From: Flammeovirga pectinis
Lineage (GTDB): Bacteria > Bacteroidota > Bacteroidia > Cytophagales > Flammeovirgaceae
Assembly: GCF_003970675.1 (NCBI RefSeq)
Contig: NZ_CP034562.1
Coordinates: 2,542,001 to 2,606,000, forward strand
Length of the DNA stretch: 64,000 bases
Reading direction: 5' to 3'
The position numbers and the translations under genes were made by a program. Under the pieces are notes generated by a model. It saw only the letters and a list, made by a program, of their open reading frames with translations. It had not been told where the DNA came from and made no database searches. Shown piece after piece: positions 45,155 to 53,529 of the stretch. Numbering within the stretch: position 1 is the first letter of the stretch; each line of letters begins with the position of its first letter.

Positions 45155-46269
45155 AACATCAAAAACACGCTAAATTAACTCGTAAAAATATAGGTACTAT
45201 TGCTACAAATGAGCTAGCAATTATGGGTACTACTTGTGGTGAAATTAAAAATCTAGTTGAAAAACTTTCAAACCAAATAGCTCCTTTAACATCTGCTTTT
45301 ATAGATATGGATCATAAAAGTGATGAAGAAGAATTGAATAAATCTTTTTTAGGGTCTGCTGAACAAGTTTATACTGATAAAATCAATTTCCATAGAATTA
45401 ATATCAAAAGAGAATTAAATGCATTTGAAAAACGTAAATATTTCAACTCCTTTGATTTCACATTTATAAATGGCAACCATTATATAGCAGAGAAACAACT
45501 TTTAGTAATTGATAGTAGAAAACCGTTATTAAAGAAGGTTGCTAAAATTACAAATCCTGTAGCTGTTGTTTTTAGTGCTACAGATAAAGAAATCCCTCCT
45601 GAGCTCTTAAAGGAATTACCTGAACTTAAAACACTTCCTCAATTTTCGATCGAAGAAATTGACAAAATCGGTGTATTCATAACTACTTCTGTACTAGACA
45701 AACCTAAATTAAAAGGGTTAGTTTTAGTTGGAGGAAAAAGCACTAGAATGGGATCTGATAAAGCTGTTTTAGATTACCATGGTAAACCTCAGTGGGAATA
45801 TGCAAAAGAATTACTAGCTCCATATTGTGATGAAGTATTTATTTCAGTTGCAGAAGAAGCTAAGTCTTACAAAGGCACGCCTCAGATTACAGATAAGTTT
45901 TTAGGGTTAGGCCCAATGGGTGGTATTCTATCTGCTTTCCAAGAAGACCCTAACTCTGGGTGGTTAGTAATAGCATGCGATTTACCTCTCTTATCTGAGA
46001 AATCTTTAGATCATTTAGTTACAAAAAGAAATACCCATAAAATGGCGACTTCTTTTAAAAGTCCTACGTTAGAATTCCCAGAACCATTAATTTGTATTTG
46101 GGAACCAAAAGCATACGGAACATTACTAGAATATTTAAGTTGGGGATATTCGTGCCCTAGAAAAGCATTAATTAATAGTGATATTGAATTACTCATTTCT
46201 GAACACGAAGAGGAAATGACAAATGCAAATACAAAAGAAGAATTTATCGAGATAAAAAATACTTTATAA
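45151..46269 (+). CDS. mobA: MobB-like domain fused to MobA-type NTP transferase
   Basis: A 372-residue protein. Residues about 185-372 are a MobA-like guanylyltransferase: LVLVGGKSTRMGSDKAVLDY for nucleotide binding, LGLGPMGGILSAF, and VIACDLPLLS. It would attach GMP to molybdopterin to form the dinucleotide cofactor of the nitrate reductase. Residues 1 to about 170 look like MobB in length and strand order, but the P-loop position reads MGTTCGEIKNL, lacking GK[ST], so GTP binding there is doubtful. The start overlaps the moaC stop. Confidence 0.82.
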   Translation: MKHQKHAKLTRKNIGTIATNELAIMGTTCGEIKNLVEKLSNQIAPLTSAFIDMDHKSDEEELNKSFLGSAEQVYTDKINFHRINIKRELNAFEKRKYFNSFDFTFINGNHYIAEKQLLVIDSRKPLLKKVAKITNPVAVVFSATDKEIPPELLKELPELKTLPQFSIEEIDKIGVFITTSVLDKPKLKGLVLVGGKSTRMGSDKAVLDYHGKPQWEYAKELLAPYCDEVFISVAEEAKSYKGTPQITDKFLGLGPMGGILSAFQEDPNSGWLVIACDLPLLSEKSLDHLVTKRNTHKMATSFKSPTLEFPEPLICIWEPKAYGTLLEYLSWGYSCPRKALINSDIELLISEHEEEMTNANTKEEFIEIKNTL

Positions 46270-46307
46270 GTACTAGAATTCTCGAAATTCAAGGCTTATC
46301 TAGTTAA

Positions 46308-46339
46308 AAGGGTAGTTAGTTTTTACACTAACTACCCTT
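46308..46339 (+). terminator. Terminator of the moaC-mobA operon
   Basis: AAGGGTAGTTAGT (46308-46320) pairs with ACTAACTACCCTT (46327-46339) around TTTTAC. Confidence 0.85.
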
Positions 46340-46365
46340 ATTCCTTTTATTTTTTTGCTATATAT

Positions 46366-46950
46366 TTAATCACATAGATGCTGTAAAACTCCATTTGTTT
46401 GCCAAATAGTAACATCTTCGACCGTAGAGCCTTGAATTAAATACTCTAAGAATTGTACATTAATATGGTATTTATCTTTCTCAGAGTCCCATTTTATCAA
46501 CTCAATCTCATTCACACGAACACCTATTGGATTAGAGCTATTCGCCATTTCAATACATTCACCATTTGTCATAATGTGTATTAATTCATTAAGATTTTCA
46601 GTTTCATCAATTATGAAAGAATAATCCTTAACAGAATTTAGCGTACTATTAGTAATATTTACTTCTATTTCGAAAGATATATCAGATGATTTTCCAATAG
46701 TTGAGTGAAACTCCGTTGGTAAATCAATTTCTGCTAATATGATCGTTTTAAACTTATTGATGTTAGGTTCAAACAAAATTTGCACCTCCATTGTAGTTGT
46801 ATCTACTCCTTCAATTCCGATTTTAATATTTTCTGTACTTTCAAAATAAATATTTGTAATTGAGGCAGGATCTATAGTAGGATTATCACATTTGATGGTT
46901 AACAATAAAAATAACAGTAACGCAAAGTATTTGGATATAATTTTCAACAT
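46366..46950 (-). CDS. Putative lipoprotein, paralogue of the next gene
   Basis: A 194-residue exported protein. The N-terminus has a hydrophobic run ending LLLTIKCDNP; the Cys could be lipidated, but Lys before Cys is atypical for a lipobox. The mature part parallels the 47043 product: an opening PASITNIYFESTENIKI, a middle with SFIIDETENLNELI, and an ending VTIWQTNGVLQHLCD. No domain is recognised. The cysteines in GECIEM and LCD may form a disulfide. It is 92 bases from its paralogue, with a terminator between. Confidence 0.65.
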   Translation of the reverse strand: MLKIISKYFALLLFLLLTIKCDNPTIDPASITNIYFESTENIKIGIEGVDTTTMEVQILFEPNINKFKTIILAEIDLPTEFHSTIGKSSDISFEIEVNITNSTLNSVKDYSFIIDETENLNELIHIMTNGECIEMANSSNPIGVRVNEIELIKWDSEKDKYHINVQFLEYLIQGSTVEDVTIWQTNGVLQHLCD

Positions 46951-46982
46951 TTTAATTGTAGTTAATAGTGTGGGTTAAATAA

Positions 46983-47026
46983 AATAAGGCGTTATACTCT
47001 TAATTACAAGAATATAACGCCTTATT
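46983..47026 (-). terminator. Terminator between the two paralogous lipoprotein genes
   Basis: AATAAGGCGTTATA (46983-46996) pairs with TATAACGCCTTATT (47013-47026). It lies 16 bases past the stop of the 47043-47654 gene on the minus strand. Confidence 0.82.
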
Positions 47027-47042
47027 ATATCATAAAATTATG

Positions 47043-47654
47043 TTAATCACAAGGATACACCAAAACTCCATCCTTTTGCCATATAGTTACATTAGGTACT
47101 GTAGCTCCAGGAAAGACCTCTGACAACACATCCAAATCGACTTTATATTTATTCTTACTAGAATCCCATACAAAAACTTCTGTAGCTGTCACCGCTCGAC
47201 CAAGCGGCCCACTTTCTGATTCCACTTCTTGACAAAACTCATTGCCTGTCAAAGGGTTTGTAATACGAATATTTACTAATTGTGTAATTTCTTCAGTTTC
47301 ATCAATAGTAAATGAATAAGACCCATTTGAATTATAAGTTACTGTAGTTAAATCTGCCGCTAACTCGATAACTGCAGGAGCTTTTAATCCTAAAATTGGC
47401 TGAAATTCTACAGGAACATCTACCTCTCCTTGCAATATCATTTTTATGATCTTAGCATCTGCATCAAATAAACTTTGAACATCTACTAATGTTGTATCTA
47501 ATAATCCAGGTACTGATATCTCTACAGAATCATCGGATGCAAAGTAAATCTGCTTAATAGTCTCGGGGTTAACATTTGAATCATCGTCTCCACAAGAAAT
47601 TAATGTAAATGCAGTGACTAAAAAAAGTAGTGAAAATTTAATGTAGGTTTTCAT
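47043..47654 (-). CDS. Lipoprotein, paralogue of the previous gene
   Basis: A 203-residue lipoprotein with a clean signal ending FTLISCGDDD, the acidic run after Cys being typical of surface lipoproteins in Bacteroidota. The body parallels the 46366 product: PETIKQIYFASDDSVEI, SFTIDETEEITQLV, VFVWDSSKNKYKVDLDVL and the ending VTIWQKDGVLVYPCD. The fold is probably beta-rich. Function unknown. Confidence 0.7.
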   Translation of the reverse strand: MKTYIKFSLLFLVTAFTLISCGDDDSNVNPETIKQIYFASDDSVEISVPGLLDTTLVDVQSLFDADAKIIKMILQGEVDVPVEFQPILGLKAPAVIELAADLTTVTYNSNGSYSFTIDETEEITQLVNIRITNPLTGNEFCQEVESESGPLGRAVTATEVFVWDSSKNKYKVDLDVLSEVFPGATVPNVTIWQKDGVLVYPCD

Positions 47655-47739
47655 AGTAATAGATTTTTTTTAATTATTCTCTTACAAACTACAAAAAACA
47701 CACCTATTTTAAAACTACTTTTTCTACCCTTTTATATTG

Positions 47740-48195
47740 TTACCTACTTAATAATTTCACTCCATTTAATAAAGAAGCTTTAAAGTAACTATCAGAAAAT
47801 TCGTTTAATTGAAAAAACCTTACTACTGTTTCTTCGGATAATTCTTTCCTCATTATTTTTAAGTATTTCTTTTTCAACTTCAACTCATCTTCCTGAAGGT
47901 CAATTAATAAATCAACATCTTTTGATTTTTCATCTATGGAATAACTACCTTCCATATTAACAGCATCTTTTATTATTGAGAACCTCTCGTCAACAAGAAG
48001 TGTTCTTTCGTATTCATATTTGTCATAAATAATCCAAAATTGAGAGATTTCGTCAGAAGGTAACTCTAAATTCTCTGTAAGAAATATCCTCTTCTCTGTT
48101 TTTACAGATGTTTTAGCATCTTGAAAAGATATATCTTGACTAAACACACTATTTGTTGCAAAAAGTAGCAATACTGCAATGAATCTCTTTTTCAT
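47740..48195 (-). CDS. Small secreted helical protein
   Basis: A 151-residue protein with a signal peptide (MKKRFIAVLLLFATNSVFSQ). The mature part is helical, with an N-terminal QDAKTSVKTEKRIFLTENLE, DEISQFWIIYDKYEYER and DVDLLIDLQEDELKLKKKYL. This looks like the Spy/CpxP-like or sensor-of-ECF helical proteins common in Bacteroidota, but I cannot assign it firmly. It lies 85 bases upstream of the paralogous lipoprotein gene, in the same direction. Confidence 0.6.
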   Translation of the reverse strand: MKKRFIAVLLLFATNSVFSQDISFQDAKTSVKTEKRIFLTENLELPSDEISQFWIIYDKYEYERTLLVDERFSIIKDAVNMEGSYSIDEKSKDVDLLIDLQEDELKLKKKYLKIMRKELSEETVVRFFQLNEFSDSYFKASLLNGVKLLSR

Positions 48196-48230
48196 AGAAT
48201 CGAATTTTTAATAAAGTTATAATACTAAAA

Positions 48231-48264
48231 AAGTAGTTATCCATAATTCTCAGAATAACTACTT
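48231..48264 (-). terminator. Terminator of the DUF4345 gene
   Basis: AAGTAGTTAT (48231-48240) pairs with ATAACTACTT (48255-48264); the minus-strand 3' side runs into T residues. Confidence 0.72.
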
Positions 48265-48349
48265 AAATTATTGTCTTGTTTTTATTCACTACAAAGGTCA
48301 TTCAATAACAAACAAAATAGTTGAATAAAAAGCGATAATAGTTGTCTAT

Positions 48350-48760
48350 TTAAGCAAGACTAACTTCATTATAATTTGAAGGTGATGTTTTCTTTAATAA
48401 AAGGTAAGCTAATGGTACAATACTATATTCCATAATTACATATAACAATAATAATGGAGATGGTACACCATCAAAAAGAATACTTACTGACCTCCCTGCC
48501 GCTAAACCAAAGCAAAAAACAGCAGTAACAATGATTGCTGCATCGGTATATTTCTCATTAAATATTCCATAAATAAAGAAACCAATAAGTGCAAGGTATA
48601 AGCCAGATACTGCTCTTAATATATGTGCTGCATCTGTTGATATAATCATATTTGCTTCTAAAAAAGTATCTGTAAACCATTGAGGTTTAATTCCATATAA
48701 TAATGCAATAACTGATAATGTAATAGCAAAGATTGAAAGGTATATTTTTTTTAAATTCAT
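48350..48760 (-). CDS. DUF4345 family membrane protein
   Basis: A 136-residue protein with four hydrophobic segments at about 8-27, 48-68, 76-96 and 105-125, as in DUF4345. The first loop has the expected PQWFTDTFLEA, then HILRAVSGLYLALIGFFIYG and AAGRSVSILFDGVPSPLLL. Function is unknown. It is flanked by a small secreted protein gene and by cobA in the same direction. Confidence 0.8.
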   Translation of the reverse strand: MNLKKIYLSIFAITLSVIALLYGIKPQWFTDTFLEANMIISTDAAHILRAVSGLYLALIGFFIYGIFNEKYTDAAIIVTAVFCFGLAAGRSVSILFDGVPSPLLLLYVIMEYSIVPLAYLLLKKTSPSNYNEVSLA

Positions 48761-48990
48761 AATTGTAATGTTTTATTTTTTGACTACACAAACTTACCAT
48801 GTTTAATTATAAACAAAATTGATCTATGGTAACTTATCAAAAACAGTCTAAATAATTAATATTTCTATTTGAATACTTTCAATCATTTAATAGCGTGAGT
48901 AGGTTTTTAAATTCGTAGAAGTAATACCAGAAAAAAAAAGAGAACCCACAATGTGAATCCCCTTTTTGAGTTTTACTATTTCTTTATAAT

Positions 48991-49752
48991 TTATACAGAC
49001 ATCTTACTATTGGAAGATGCTGCAACTATTTCACTTTCTTTACCTAATGCTACAACCTCACCAATTACTATCACAGCTGGGGGTCTAACATCTCTTTCAT
49101 TTGCTCTTTCAACAATATCTTTTAATGTACCAATAACAACTTTTTGAGTAGGCAACGACGCATCTTGCACCAAGGCAATAGGTTCATCTTCATTTCTGTA
49201 CATAGAAAATAATTGAGCAATCAATTCTAGTTTCCCTACTCCCATTAAGACAACAATTGTTGCAGAAGATGCTGCGGCATGCGTTAAATCTTTGGATAAC
49301 CCACCCGAACAAGTAGTTGCTGTTACTACCCAAAAACTCTCATTTACACCTCTTTTAGTAACAGGAATTCCTGCCAAAGTTGGTCCTGCTAATGAAGAAG
49401 AAATACCTGGTACTACATAAGAATCTATACCAAAAGATTCTGCATATTCAATTTCTTCCTGTCCTCTACCAAAAACAAATGAATCACCTCCTTTTAATCT
49501 TGTAACAGAACCATATTTAAAAGCCATTTCAACTATTAAAGCATTTGTTTCTTCTTGCTTTAAGTAGTGAGCTCCAGCTCTTTTCCCAACATATATTTTT
49601 TCTACACTCTCTGGAATGAAATCTAAAATATCTTGAGAAACTAACGCATCGTACAAAACTACTTTACTCTCTTTAAGTACTCTAAGAGCTTTTAAAGTAA
49701 GTAATTCTGCATCTCCAGGTCCAGCGCCAATTAAGTGAAAAGTAGGTGTCAT
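48991..49752 (-). CDS. cobA: Uroporphyrinogen-III C-methyltransferase
   Basis: A 253-residue SAM-dependent enzyme that makes precorrin-2, the first committed step of sirohaem synthesis. Motifs: HLIGAGPGDAELLTLKALR, YDALVSQ, VTRLKGGDSFVFGRGQEE, VVPGISSSLAGP and GIPVTKRG. Sirohaem is the prosthetic group of NirB, whose gene is divergent, so the two are functionally linked. The ferrochelatase/dehydrogenase step is not fused to this short form. Confidence 0.95.
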   Translation of the reverse strand: MTPTFHLIGAGPGDAELLTLKALRVLKESKVVLYDALVSQDILDFIPESVEKIYVGKRAGAHYLKQEETNALIVEMAFKYGSVTRLKGGDSFVFGRGQEEIEYAESFGIDSYVVPGISSSLAGPTLAGIPVTKRGVNESFWVVTATTCSGGLSKDLTHAAASSATIVVLMGVGKLELIAQLFSMYRNEDEPIALVQDASLPTQKVVIGTLKDIVERANERDVRPPAVIVIGEVVALGKESEIVAASSNSKMSV

Positions 49753-49782
49753 AGTATTATTTTTTATTGTTGATATTACAAT

Positions 49783-49821
49783 ATTACGTATAATTACGTA
49801 GAAATAAAAACAATACGTATT
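49783..49821. promoter_or_regulatory. TACGTA repeat cluster upstream of cobA
   Basis: ATTACGTA occurs at 49783-49790 and again at 49793-49800, exactly 10 bases apart, followed by the palindrome AATACGTATT at 49812-49821. The cluster is 31-69 bases upstream of the cobA ATG, in an activator position. The same core recurs upstream of nirB and of the nitrate reductase gene. Confidence 0.6.
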
Positions 49822-50016
49822 ATTTGACTAAAAACAGTTACACAAACAAATTACCATGCTTCCTATTTGTCAATCTATAATTTGATCAAATACGCTAAAA
49901 ACTATTGTCCAAAGAGTTGTATGAAATTTACTATATATAATAAACAGTAAAATTTAGAAAAGCACTTTGGTACTTAAAAGTAAAATCATTTTACAATTAG
50001 TAATACAACTACCTAG

Positions 50017-50028
50017 TATTACGTAATA
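50017..50028. promoter_or_regulatory. TACGTA palindrome in the cobA-nirB intergenic region
   Basis: TATTACGTAATA is a perfect 12-bp palindrome about 190 bases before nirB. The rest of the 49753-50219 gap is AT-rich, with several ACTTAAAAGTA-type half palindromes, and no other feature I can name. Confidence 0.5.
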
Positions 50029-50161
50029 ATAATAAGTATTCAATACAATTTTTGGAATTATTCTAGTTACCAAAAAGTAATATCTACTTATAATTACTTA
50101 ATTAAAATCATTCTAAAAAGTACTTTTTTCATCTAATTATTACTTTTTTAAGTATCTGCTA

Positions 50162-50191
50162 TTGACTTTTAAGTATTTATACGTAGTTTTA
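50162..50191 (+). promoter_or_regulatory. Candidate promoter of nirBD
   Basis: TTG (50162-50164), a 19-base spacer and TAGTTTTA (50184-50191) nearly fit the Bacteroidota promoter consensus; the last base is A rather than G. The leader would be about 20 bases. The -7 overlaps the 27-bp shared block at 50175-50201. Confidence 0.5.
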
Positions 50192-50201
50192 CTTAAAATT
50201 A
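50175..50201 (+). promoter_or_regulatory. 27-bp block shared with the nitrate reductase promoter
   Basis: This block and 57611-57637 agree at 25 of 27 positions; the differences are base 12 (G versus T) and base 19 (T versus G). It includes one TACGTA (50180-50185) and lies 18 bases before the nirB ATG. It is the strongest shared sequence between the two promoter regions. Confidence 0.6.
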
Positions 50202-50219
50202 TAACAAAAAGAATCAATT

Positions 50220-52709
50220 ATGACAAAAATAGTAATCGTAGGAAACGGAATGGTCAGCTATAAGTTATGTGAAAAACTTATAGATAAAAATACCACAGCT
50301 TCTATCACTGTCATAGGCGAAGAACCTCGTCCTGCATACGACAGAGTACATTTAAGTGCTTATTTTGAAGATGAAAATGCAGAAAAACTATCTATGGCTT
50401 CTCGTGATTGGTACAAAGGAAATGGTATCGATCTTATTACAAGTGAAAAAGTATCTCTTATAAACAGAGAACAACAAACTATAACTACACACACAAATTC
50501 TACGTATTCATACGACTACTTAGTCTTAGCTACTGGTAGTTCTGCTTTTGTTCCTCCTATTAAAGGTGTAGATAAAAAAGGTGTTTTTGTCTATAGAACA
50601 ATTGAAGATCTAGAGTTAATGATGGCTTTTGGGAAGAAAGCCAAAACTGCAGCTGTTTTAGGTGGAGGGCTATTAGGTCTTGAAGCCGCAAAAGCTGCAA
50701 TTGATATGAATTTAAAAACATCTGTAGTTGAATTTGCTCCTCGCTTAATGCCAAGACAAATTGATGAAGTAGGTGGTGATTTACTAAAAAGTAAAATGGA
50801 GGATATCGGTATAGAGATCCTTCTTGGTAAAGCTACCTCGGAAATTGCAGGTGATAATGATATAATGACTGGTTTGTCTTTTTCTGATGATACAACTTTA
50901 GATGTTGATATGCTTATTATATCAGCTGGTATTAGACCAAGAGACGAATTAGGAAAAGCTGCTAATATAAAAACAGCAGATAGAGGTGGTTTTATTGTCA
51001 ATTCTTTGATGCAAACAAACGATGAGAAGATATTTGCAATAGGTGAATGTGCTTCTTATGAAAATATGATCTACGGTCTTGTTGCTCCTGGTTATGACAT
51101 GGCAGAAGTTGTGGCAGAACAAATTGCCAACGAAAACATCGACTATACATTTACTGGCTGCGATATGTCTACCAAATTAAAATTAATTGGTGTAGACGTT
51201 GCAAGTTTTGGAGATCCATTCTGTGAAAATACCTTACATTTTCCGATCACTATTAATGATCAACAAAATGGCATCTACAAGAGAATTAATATTTCAGAAG
51301 ACGGAAGCAAACTTCTTGGTGGTATTTTAATTGGTGACGCAGAAGATTATAACATGCTCCATCAAATGTTTATCAACGAGATGGCGTTACCTCCTCATCC
51401 GCAAGATTTAATTATAAAAGCTACGGGAGATGGTGGAGCTGCAATTGGAGTGGATGCATTACCAGATACTGCACAAGTTTGTTCTTGTGAAAATGTAACT
51501 AAAGGAGATATCTGTTGTAGTATTAAAGACGATGGTGTTACGGATATCAATGGTCTAAAAAAAGCTACAAAAGCTGGTACAGGCTGTGGTGGCTGTATGC
51601 CAATGGTCAACAATATCTTAGAAGATACACTACAGAAAATGGGTACAGTAATCCGTAAGGAAATCTGTGAACACTTTACGTATACTCGTCAAGAGATGTT
51701 TGACATTATTAAAGTCAATGAAATCAAAACTTACGATGAGCTATTGGCTAAATATGGTCAAGGTGGTGGATGCGAAACTTGTAAACCATTAGTTGGTTCT
51801 TTATTAGCTTCTATTTGGAACGATTTAATTCTTAAAGAAGCAACAATTCAAGATACAAACGATCGTTTCTTAGCAAATATCCAAAAAGGTGGTTCTTATT
51901 CTGTAGTACCTCGTATTGCAGGTGGAGAAATCACACCAGATAAATTAATCGTTATTGGAGAAGTAGCAAAAGAGTTTGATCTATACACAAAAATAACTGG
52001 TGGTCAGCGTATTGACTTATTTGGTGCTAAACTAAATGATCTTCCATTAATATGGGAAAGGTTTATTGATGCAGGTTTTGAAAGTGGTCATGCCTATGGT
52101 AAATCACTTAGAACTGTAAAAAGTTGTGTTGGTAGTACTTGGTGTCGCTTCGGTCTACATGATTCCGTTGGTTTTGCTATCGAAATAGAGAATAGATACA
52201 AAGGACTTCGTTCTCCACATAAATTAAAAGGTGGTGTATCGGGTTGTATTAGAGAATGTGCAGAAGCAAGAGGAAAAGACTTTGGTGTAATTGCTACAGA
52301 AAAAGGATGGAATCTCTATGTAGGTGGTAATGGTGGTGCAAACCCTAAACATGCCGTTCTATTAGCTGGTGATATCGATAAAGAAACTGTTATCAAATAC
52401 ATTGATAGATATTTAATGTTCTACATCAAAACTGCAGAACCTTTACAAAGAACTGCACCTTGGTTAGATAAATTAGAAGGAGGAATAGAGTACTTAAAAC
52501 AAGTTGTTGTAGAAGATTCTTTAGGAATTGGAGAACAACTAGAATCTGACATGGAGGTTTTGAAAGCACATTACAGTTGTGAATGGAAAGAAGCTGTCAA
52601 AAATCCAGAAATACGTAAGCGTTTTGCGCATTTCAGTAATACAGATCAAGACGATCCTACGCTTAAATTTAAAAGAGATAGAGATCAAAAATTCCCAGTT
52701 GCTTGGTAA
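50220..52709 (+). CDS. nirB: Assimilatory NAD(P)H-nitrite reductase, large subunit
   Basis: An 829-residue enzyme reducing nitrite to ammonium. The N-terminal part (to about 310) is an FAD/NAD(P)H module (VIVGNGMVSYKLCEKL, PAYDRVHLSAYF, VLGGGLLGLEAAKAA). A BFD-like 2Fe-2S segment follows (CSCENVTKGDIC, TGCGGCMPMV), with a second CxxC (GCETCKP). The C-terminal half is the sirohaem and 4Fe-4S reductase with Cys636-x5-Cys642 and Cys676-x3-Cys680 (SGCIRECAEARGKDFGVIA). It is paired with nirD 17 bases downstream. Confidence 0.96.
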   Translation: MTKIVIVGNGMVSYKLCEKLIDKNTTASITVIGEEPRPAYDRVHLSAYFEDENAEKLSMASRDWYKGNGIDLITSEKVSLINREQQTITTHTNSTYSYDYLVLATGSSAFVPPIKGVDKKGVFVYRTIEDLELMMAFGKKAKTAAVLGGGLLGLEAAKAAIDMNLKTSVVEFAPRLMPRQIDEVGGDLLKSKMEDIGIEILLGKATSEIAGDNDIMTGLSFSDDTTLDVDMLIISAGIRPRDELGKAANIKTADRGGFIVNSLMQTNDEKIFAIGECASYENMIYGLVAPGYDMAEVVAEQIANENIDYTFTGCDMSTKLKLIGVDVASFGDPFCENTLHFPITINDQQNGIYKRINISEDGSKLLGGILIGDAEDYNMLHQMFINEMALPPHPQDLIIKATGDGGAAIGVDALPDTAQVCSCENVTKGDICCSIKDDGVTDINGLKKATKAGTGCGGCMPMVNNILEDTLQKMGTVIRKEICEHFTYTRQEMFDIIKVNEIKTYDELLAKYGQGGGCETCKPLVGSLLASIWNDLILKEATIQDTNDRFLANIQKGGSYSVVPRIAGGEITPDKLIVIGEVAKEFDLYTKITGGQRIDLFGAKLNDLPLIWERFIDAGFESGHAYGKSLRTVKSCVGSTWCRFGLHDSVGFAIEIENRYKGLRSPHKLKGGVSGCIRECAEARGKDFGVIATEKGWNLYVGGNGGANPKHAVLLAGDIDKETVIKYIDRYLMFYIKTAEPLQRTAPWLDKLEGGIEYLKQVVVEDSLGIGEQLESDMEVLKAHYSCEWKEAVKNPEIRKRFAHFSNTDQDDPTLKFKRDRDQKFPVAW

Positions 52710-52726
52710 AACTAAATTGAAAGAAA

Positions 52727-53095
52727 ATGACATTTGAACATAATACACTAGAACAAGTTACTACATGGGTTAATGCAGGTCATGTAAATGATTTCCCTGA
52801 AAATGGTGGATCAACAATCTCCCATGATGGCGATCAAATTGCTGTATTCAATTTTACTGTTTTAAATAAATGGTTTGCTACTCAAAACCTTTGTCCTCAT
52901 AAAAAACAAATGATTCTTTCTAGAGGAATCATTGGTACAGAAGGAGAAACACCTAAAGTAGCCTGCCCTTATCATAAAAAGACATTTTCACTCGAAACGG
53001 GTGAAAATTTAAACGGATGCGAGGATTCTATCGAAACATTTCCAATCAAGATAGAAGATGATACCGTATTCGTAGGACTTTACGAGAAAAAATAG
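52727..53095 (+). CDS. nirD: Nitrite reductase small subunit (Rieske-like)
   Basis: A 122-residue partner of NirB with a Rieske-type fold. It has NLCPHKKQMILSRG and VACPYHKKTFSLETGENL, retaining Cys-x1-His and Cys-x2-His, so it could bind a 2Fe-2S cluster; many NirD proteins have lost these ligands. It also keeps GCEDSIETFPIKIED. It is the last gene of the nirBD operon. Confidence 0.93.
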   Translation: MTFEHNTLEQVTTWVNAGHVNDFPENGGSTISHDGDQIAVFNFTVLNKWFATQNLCPHKKQMILSRGIIGTEGETPKVACPYHKKTFSLETGENLNGCEDSIETFPIKIEDDTVFVGLYEKK

Positions 53096-53112
53096 GTGAA
53101 AAGTAAATGATT

Positions 53113-53140
53113 GAAAGCACTCTCCCTTGAGGGTGCTTTC
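53113..53140 (+). terminator. Hairpin after nirD
   Basis: GAAAGCAC (53113-53120) pairs with GTGCTTTC (53133-53140). No long T-run follows; a stronger terminator is 28 bases downstream. Confidence 0.55.
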
Positions 53141-53167
53141 TCTAAGTTATATTATGATTACCTAATT

Positions 53168-53206
53168 AATAGGACTTCTGATTAAATCAGGAGTCCTATT
53201 TTTTTT
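53168..53206 (+). terminator. Main terminator of nirBD
   Basis: AATAGGACT (53168-53176) pairs with AGTCCTATT (53192-53200), with an inner CTGAT/ATCAG stem, then eight T residues in all. Confidence 0.88.
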
Positions 53207-53529
53207 AGCTATATAATAATTATGCTTTAAAAGTGATATTGATAAAGCATCTAAAATAAACCAATTTAGTTTTACAATTAAACAGAAGTACAAGGTTAGC
53301 CACAACAACTTGACATAAAAACTAATATGACATATTAAAAATCATGTATTTATGATTTTCAACAGAAAGATTACATAGTAAAGATTATCAATTATTTGGC
53401 CTTTTTTAAGGTATTTTAAAATAAAATATAACTATATAAAGTAAGATGTATAAATATTTTTATTTTTTGAAAACATTTACAAACAACTCCGTTAAGTCAA
53501 CCAACTCAAAAACCTAAAAAAGTAAACCT
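53207..53529. other. AT-rich gap before the lipoprotein gene
   Basis: This 323-base stretch contains an ATGCTTT/AAAGCAT inverted repeat near 53222-53250 and a T-rich segment near 53455. I see no full promoter match, RNA gene or small frame that I can support. Confidence 0.4.

Noticed and set aside
46366-48195. A polysaccharide-utilisation or toxin-antitoxin locus
   Set aside because: The small secreted proteins here are not SusD-like, there is no SusC partner, and no pair resembles a known toxin and antitoxin.
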